Assembly: GCA_026874595.1 (NCBI GenBank)
Contig: CM049309.1
Span: forward strand, 69,920,926-69,984,925
Direction of reading: 5' to 3'
Length of the DNA stretch: 64,000 bases
DNA from: Sipunculus nudus
Lineage: Eukaryota > Annelida > Sipuncula > Golfingiida > Sipunculidae
How positions within the stretch are numbered: the first letter of the stretch is position 1; the number at the start of each line of letters is the position of its first letter. Below are positions 53,001 to 59,000 of this stretch, one piece after another. Made by a program: the position numbers and the translations under genes. A model generated the notes under the pieces. It had not been told where the DNA came from. It worked only from the letters and a program-made list of their open reading frames with translations, and ran no database searches.

Positions 53001-56000
53001 GGTGACAGGGTTACTCCAAGGGATCAGTCCCATTAAATTGTGAAGGTAAGCTGGTCACCATAACACAGTTTTAATTTGAAATATTCTATATCTGAATCAG
53101 ATAAGGTAAATTCTCTATCCAGGCTGATTGCAGAGCTATTCACTAGTATTAGGCCTGCATTCGGTCTAGGGCTAACCTTTGATGTGACCATGGAGTTTGT
53201 GAACTGTGACACATTTTTGTTTAGCATCTGGCAAAGATTGATATTTAGGTTTCTGGTGGAGGTATGTCTACGGTCTGAGACTACTTTTCTGGTTTTGCAC
53301 TTCATTCTAGCCCATGTCAGAACCACTTTGATCTGCTTTGTATATTGTGTTCAATACCATCTTGTGTTGTGTATAAATAGTGATTTTGTTATAGGGGTTT
53401 TGTAATATGCATAAATAGTGATATGAAGGAGTTTGCAGTAGCATTAAAGAATGGATTTTTGCTCTTTGATTATGTTTATTCTTTAGCTTCAATTATTGCT
53501 GATAAATAAGTAATAATATTCAAGTAGTATATATTTTAACCCTAAAAGAAATGTTTGAGTTTGAAAATGTATTCATGTATTTGTAAATACATTAGAACGC
53601 CTGTATTAGGGTCACCATCGGGACTGGATGAAAGTGGCCTTAATACAGGAGTGGCCGTTATACAGGACTTGACCAGGAGAGGGGGTTTAAAATGTAACAC
53701 GAAACCAAGTTCAAATCTTTATTACAATCAACAAAATAAACGTATATACAGAGTATTAGTATGATTACTGTTATCAATAAAAAGAATAAAATATTTATTT
53801 ATTGTCTTTTATTTGGTCGCCATAATAGTCGAAGTGATTTGGACTGTATGCGTAACATTTCATACATAACAATGTTTATTTTGCATTCATAATTATCCAT
53901 GTATGAGTAAATTGTGCAATGTTTGCACTGTTTTCGTTTGATGTACGTGTTCACAAAGACATTAAAGAGAGTTTTAGGATCTACAGTTTGCCTAACGTTT
54001 TTCTGATGACATATTCATCGGGACCCGCTGGTTTTCATTCTTAAATTAAATGATAAACACCCTGATTAAGATCCGGCTCGCACGACGGATTCCCAAATGT
54101 TCATGCAGGTGGGGACACATGCCTTATACTATTGTGCATACTAAAGAGGCTGAGTTGGGTGGTACGACGCTGGCTACGTGTCAAACAACTCATGAAGCCA
54201 CGGTCGAGTGGTTACCTTTATCCAGGCACAGACAGGAATATGTGAGAGCGGACACTTGTGTAATGATATTGAGGTCAGAACTGGCCGCTAGATTTGTTGA
54301 GCCCATATCACGAAGTCACCGCCCCTGACCGTAACTGAGGCATTTACCAGCCTGCTGGACCGAGAGACCTGGCTGTAATACGGAATAGAGGAGTGACCGT
54401 AATTGACAACAAAATGATTATGAAATATAACGGTCGAAAATTTGGGACCGGAAAATCTGACCATAATAGACGTATTGACCGTTATTGAGGCATGACCGTT
54501 AGCAGGTGTTGTACTGTATACATAAGTTGGTCTAGGTTCCAAAAATCCTGAAGGGTCAACATTTACATGAAAGAGGATAATCTCATACTGTAGTAATTGT
54601 ATGTTACTTCATGTTGTGGTCCTCTTTACTACTCCAGAAAACAAAGAAAAAGAAGAAGAAAGATAAAAAAGAAAAGAAGGAAAGAAAAGAGAAGAAGCGG
54701 AAAAAGAAGTCAGAATATGAGGAAGCAGAGGGGATAACAACACCCTCCAAGGAGGATGTCCCTACCTCAAGTGTCACCACACCAGCCAACTTAAAATTCC
54801 CTGTAAGTCAAGTGTCACCACACCAGCTAGCTTAAAATTCCCAGTTAATCAAGTGTCACCACACCAGCTCACTTAAAATTCCCTGTAAGTCAGGTGTCAC
54901 CACAACAGCCAACTTAAAATTCCCTGTAAGTCAAGTTTCACAGCATCAGCTAACTTAAAAATTCTGTGCAAGTCAAATGTCACCACAGCAGTCACCTTAG
55001 AATTTCCTGCAAGTCAAGTGTCACCACGGCAAGGGGTTCTATGCTAAAGGATGTATCCCCAATGTCTGGGGATACTATAGCTTCTCTGATACTAAGCATT
55101 CCTTATTTTGGCACAGAATCATTTTATTCTCAAATTCCCCAGTCATGTCGCATAAATATATATCATTATGATTTTGATATTATGTTTATTTCTTCAACAT
55201 GATAAAGTTTGTGTTCTTCTGTCTTTGTAGCCAATGTCAAGCTATTCATTATTAGGAGAAAACTCTTCCCTTAAAATGGTAAGTACCACAGAAATTTTCT
55301 TTGCTGACTCAGTTTCACAGTAAAAATCTCCGGTACAGGATATGGACTTGTACTTACCGTTTCAAGCATAACAACTTCTTGCTGAATGTTTCAGAGTAAA
55401 ATCCCATCTTCTGAAGGACATGCATATTAAAATATCGGATTCATATCTGATTAACACTGATACCTAAATTGTCTAAGTGTCATAACAGACTGGACAGTTT
55501 TAGGAGTATAGATATATACATATAAGATAGATATCTGATACTGTTATCTGCACTCTGATTCTAGAATTTTGCGAGCCACAGTTCCATCTGTATTAAAGAA
55601 AAGAGAGAAAGTAGTGGCTTTGTATTGTTTTGTAAAAACACAATTTTTGCAAAATTGTCCGGTTAATATTCTTGAAGTGGTCACTTTTTTTCTGTCATAT
55701 ATTTTAATCAGACTTGCATTATATACAATTCAACACATTTCTTGATTAAATGTTGATCAGACATTAATTCTTCCTTGGTTTATTGGGCCTACTTACATTG
55801 TTGTAATGATAATATTAATTCTTCCTTGGTTTATTGGGCCTACTTACATTGTTGTAATGATAATATTTTATTTAACTGCAGACTTATGAGACGCGTGTTA
55901 GCCCCCAGCACAGCGGTCAGGTAATTGTTTCGGTCATCTTCACCAACCAAACAGACAACCACATCAAGGACCTAGAATTCAATGTACTCGACTCTCTCAA

Positions 56001-59000
56001 CACCAAGCTTGCCAGAGGAGTAAGTCATTTTATCTTACTATAACTAATTCATTTAAAATATTTAATATATTTAAAATGTGCAGTCATTTAAAAGTCTAAG
56101 AAAAGTTATTTTATCACACTAACTATTCTTAAATATGTACATTTACAATATTTAATAAATTCAATTAATTAAATATTTAAGAAAGCAAGTAATTTTATCA
56201 TACTCAAATTGAAAACAATAAACACACATTATTCTCAATATTTAAGAAATCCATTTAACATCTAAGAAAGTTTAGTGGTTTTAATATAAATAATATGTTC
56301 ACAGTATCTAAGAGTCCGGTTTATTAAAATATCTAAAAATATCCCCCCTGTCTATTATGTGAAATGAAATATTGTGACATCCTTATAAAAATAAATCTGT
56401 CTTGAAATGTGAAATAGTAATAGCCAAGTGAATCTACCAGAAGAACTGACTTTCACCTGTATAATGCCCACAATTGGTTGACACTGCAGTGGAAGGCTTA
56501 TTATACTTCATTAGTTACATATATTAAGAAATGCATTGTTTGGATGAAACAGATACCTTATCAACTTATGGATGACACTGAGAAATTTAAGCTGATCATT
56601 TACAGGAGGTGAATTTGATATATCGACCTAGCTTTGATCCCTGGTGTAGCTATGAGAGTGGGTTATAATGGCCAGTCCAAGATGGGTCTGTTTTCTCCAG
56701 GTCTTCCGGTTTCCTGCACCCTGTAGACTATCAAACCCCACCATACGAGCCATGGAGGGTGCCTTGTATTAGTTATCATAACAAGATGTTCAATCCATGT
56801 AAAATAAAATTGGTGTATATTAATGCTTCGTGTTATGTTTCAGATGGGTGCTAGCATTTATATGGTGTATATTAACGCATTGTGTCATGTTTCAGATGGG
56901 TGCTAGCAGTCACGATTGTGTGAAGGTACCGTTTGTCTTGCTGCCTGGTGCGCAAAATGAAGGACAGTTTGCATTTACAGTCAACAGTATCAACATGCCA
57001 CAGAAACTCAAGGGCACTATTACGTTTATAGTCAAGGTTAGTCGCACATTTTGTCAGAGTCTATTAAAGATAGACTTTTGTGAAGAATTTATACAAGCCC
57101 GTTACCTAAAAGTTATGTTATGTTCTACTTCCAGTTTACATATCAGATTTAATCCTGTAATGCTCAGAGGTGCACCAAAAGCCATTCTAAATCAACACCT
57201 GGAACCCTCTGATTTGGTTATATTCTCTGAGGCCAAACATATTGCATATATTTTCAGTTTTAATGATTTCCATTTACATAAAGCAGACCTCTCAAGTAGA
57301 AACTATTGAAAATTTGGCAAGGATTTGGTGAAAACAAATGTAAAGATAGTAATGTAAATAAAAAGTGTTACATATTGTCCAAAATCAAAAATATGCAGAG
57401 TAATAAAGGGTTAAATCTAATACCTGGAATAAAGAGTCTCGATCCACGAGAATTTCATATTTTCACTTATGGTATTCCTGCACCATGCCTTAATTTGTGA
57501 CCAGTCCTTATCAGGGTTTTCATATTTTGTATGACACTTGATTTCCATTTAACACACTCCCAATGTACAACAGTAATAGTTGGCACCTAAAATGGTAAAA
57601 CAAGCATCAAAATTCTCAGCTGGTTTGATGTGTATTACAAGATTATGATTAACTATTTACATTTCAGTCTGATGAAGGTTCAACACAAGAGAAGATAGAT
57701 TTTAAACTTCATTTGCCGGTTACATCTTATCTGGTTGGAATGCCTTGTAGTAGGTAAGTACATAGGGACAATAGCAACATAGTTACACAAAGTACTGTCA
57801 AATCAAATACTCAAAAAGCCAACATAGGGCAACTGTTGGCAAGAGTCTTGAACTGATCACAGTGCACATCTGGTGTACAGAGGAAGTTGTTGTTACAGAA
57901 CTTCATCTCATCTCTCACACTACAAAATAAGAATCTCAGAATATAAAAACAAAAAAATGTGAAACAAATATCACTCACATTTACCAAAAATAATAATCTC
58001 AGAATATAAAAAAACCCAGAAAATCTGAAACAAGTAATATTTTATTTAGGAGAAAGGAACATACTTCTTTCATTGTGAAATAATTTCTTGAATTGCAGAA
58101 TACTGAGATTATTTTATCAGAAAAAAACTCCTCTTCTTCATTTAATTGAAGTGAAATTGAATTATTTGTTTAAATTTGGTATTCATTTCCTGTGCTGCAC
58201 TATAAAACTTTCGTGTTTCCTGTAACTCAGCATGGTTCATGATTTGTTTCAGTGATGCATTTGCTAACCTGCTGTCGAGTGGTGAGTTACCAGAGAAATC
58301 CTCCCTCAAGTTCACAACAGCCGACCCTGAATTCCATGTGGTCCTGGCCAAAATATGTTTCTTTGCCCATTTCACAGGTAAATAAAGAGTACAAGGTAAA
58401 AGGTAACTTAACGAAAATGGTAATTCAGATTGAGGTTTCCTCATATTTGAATATTATTTCATGAAAAGGAAAATACAGCTTTTCATTCAGAGAACCATTA
58501 GTTCAAGATTTTATTGGATATAAGCAGTTTTAATGAAGATATTTTAAGCCATTTGGCTCTACAGTTTCCATATGATGATAAATATTTTGTGTATCATTTC
58601 TAGATTTTAATTATATTCAAATAAATACTTCTGTAGAGCTATTTAATTTGATGAATTAATTTCTTTGAAGGAACAGCAGTTAATTCCTTTTAAATTATAC
58701 TGTACTTTTGATACAAGTACCATCTATTCCATATATTTTCAGTTCTTTTTCTCTTGTCCTTAGACACCAGTATGTTTCATCTGCCTTCAATCCACTGTAC
58801 TCTAAATGTTAACCTTGTGTTACAGTTGTAGAACAAGTAGACTCAAGTGCCTCCCTGTACAGCAAGAGTATACAAGGCCATCACATCTGCTTGCTAGTCA
58901 AACAACTGGTAAGTAACAGAAAGAGCTCTCCCAAACCTCCCAAAACTAAAAATTACAAAATAACTATCCTCATGGGCACTTCTTGATACTAAAAGTTACA

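Noticed and set aside
54050-54328. 92-residue frame in the GACCGT-rich element as a transposase remnant
   Set aside because: No DDE/D motif, helix-turn-helix or other transposase feature can be seen.
56830-57309. 159-residue frame as a separate gene
   Set aside because: It is exon 26 read through both its acceptor region and its donor; only 56896-57036 matches AP-3 delta.
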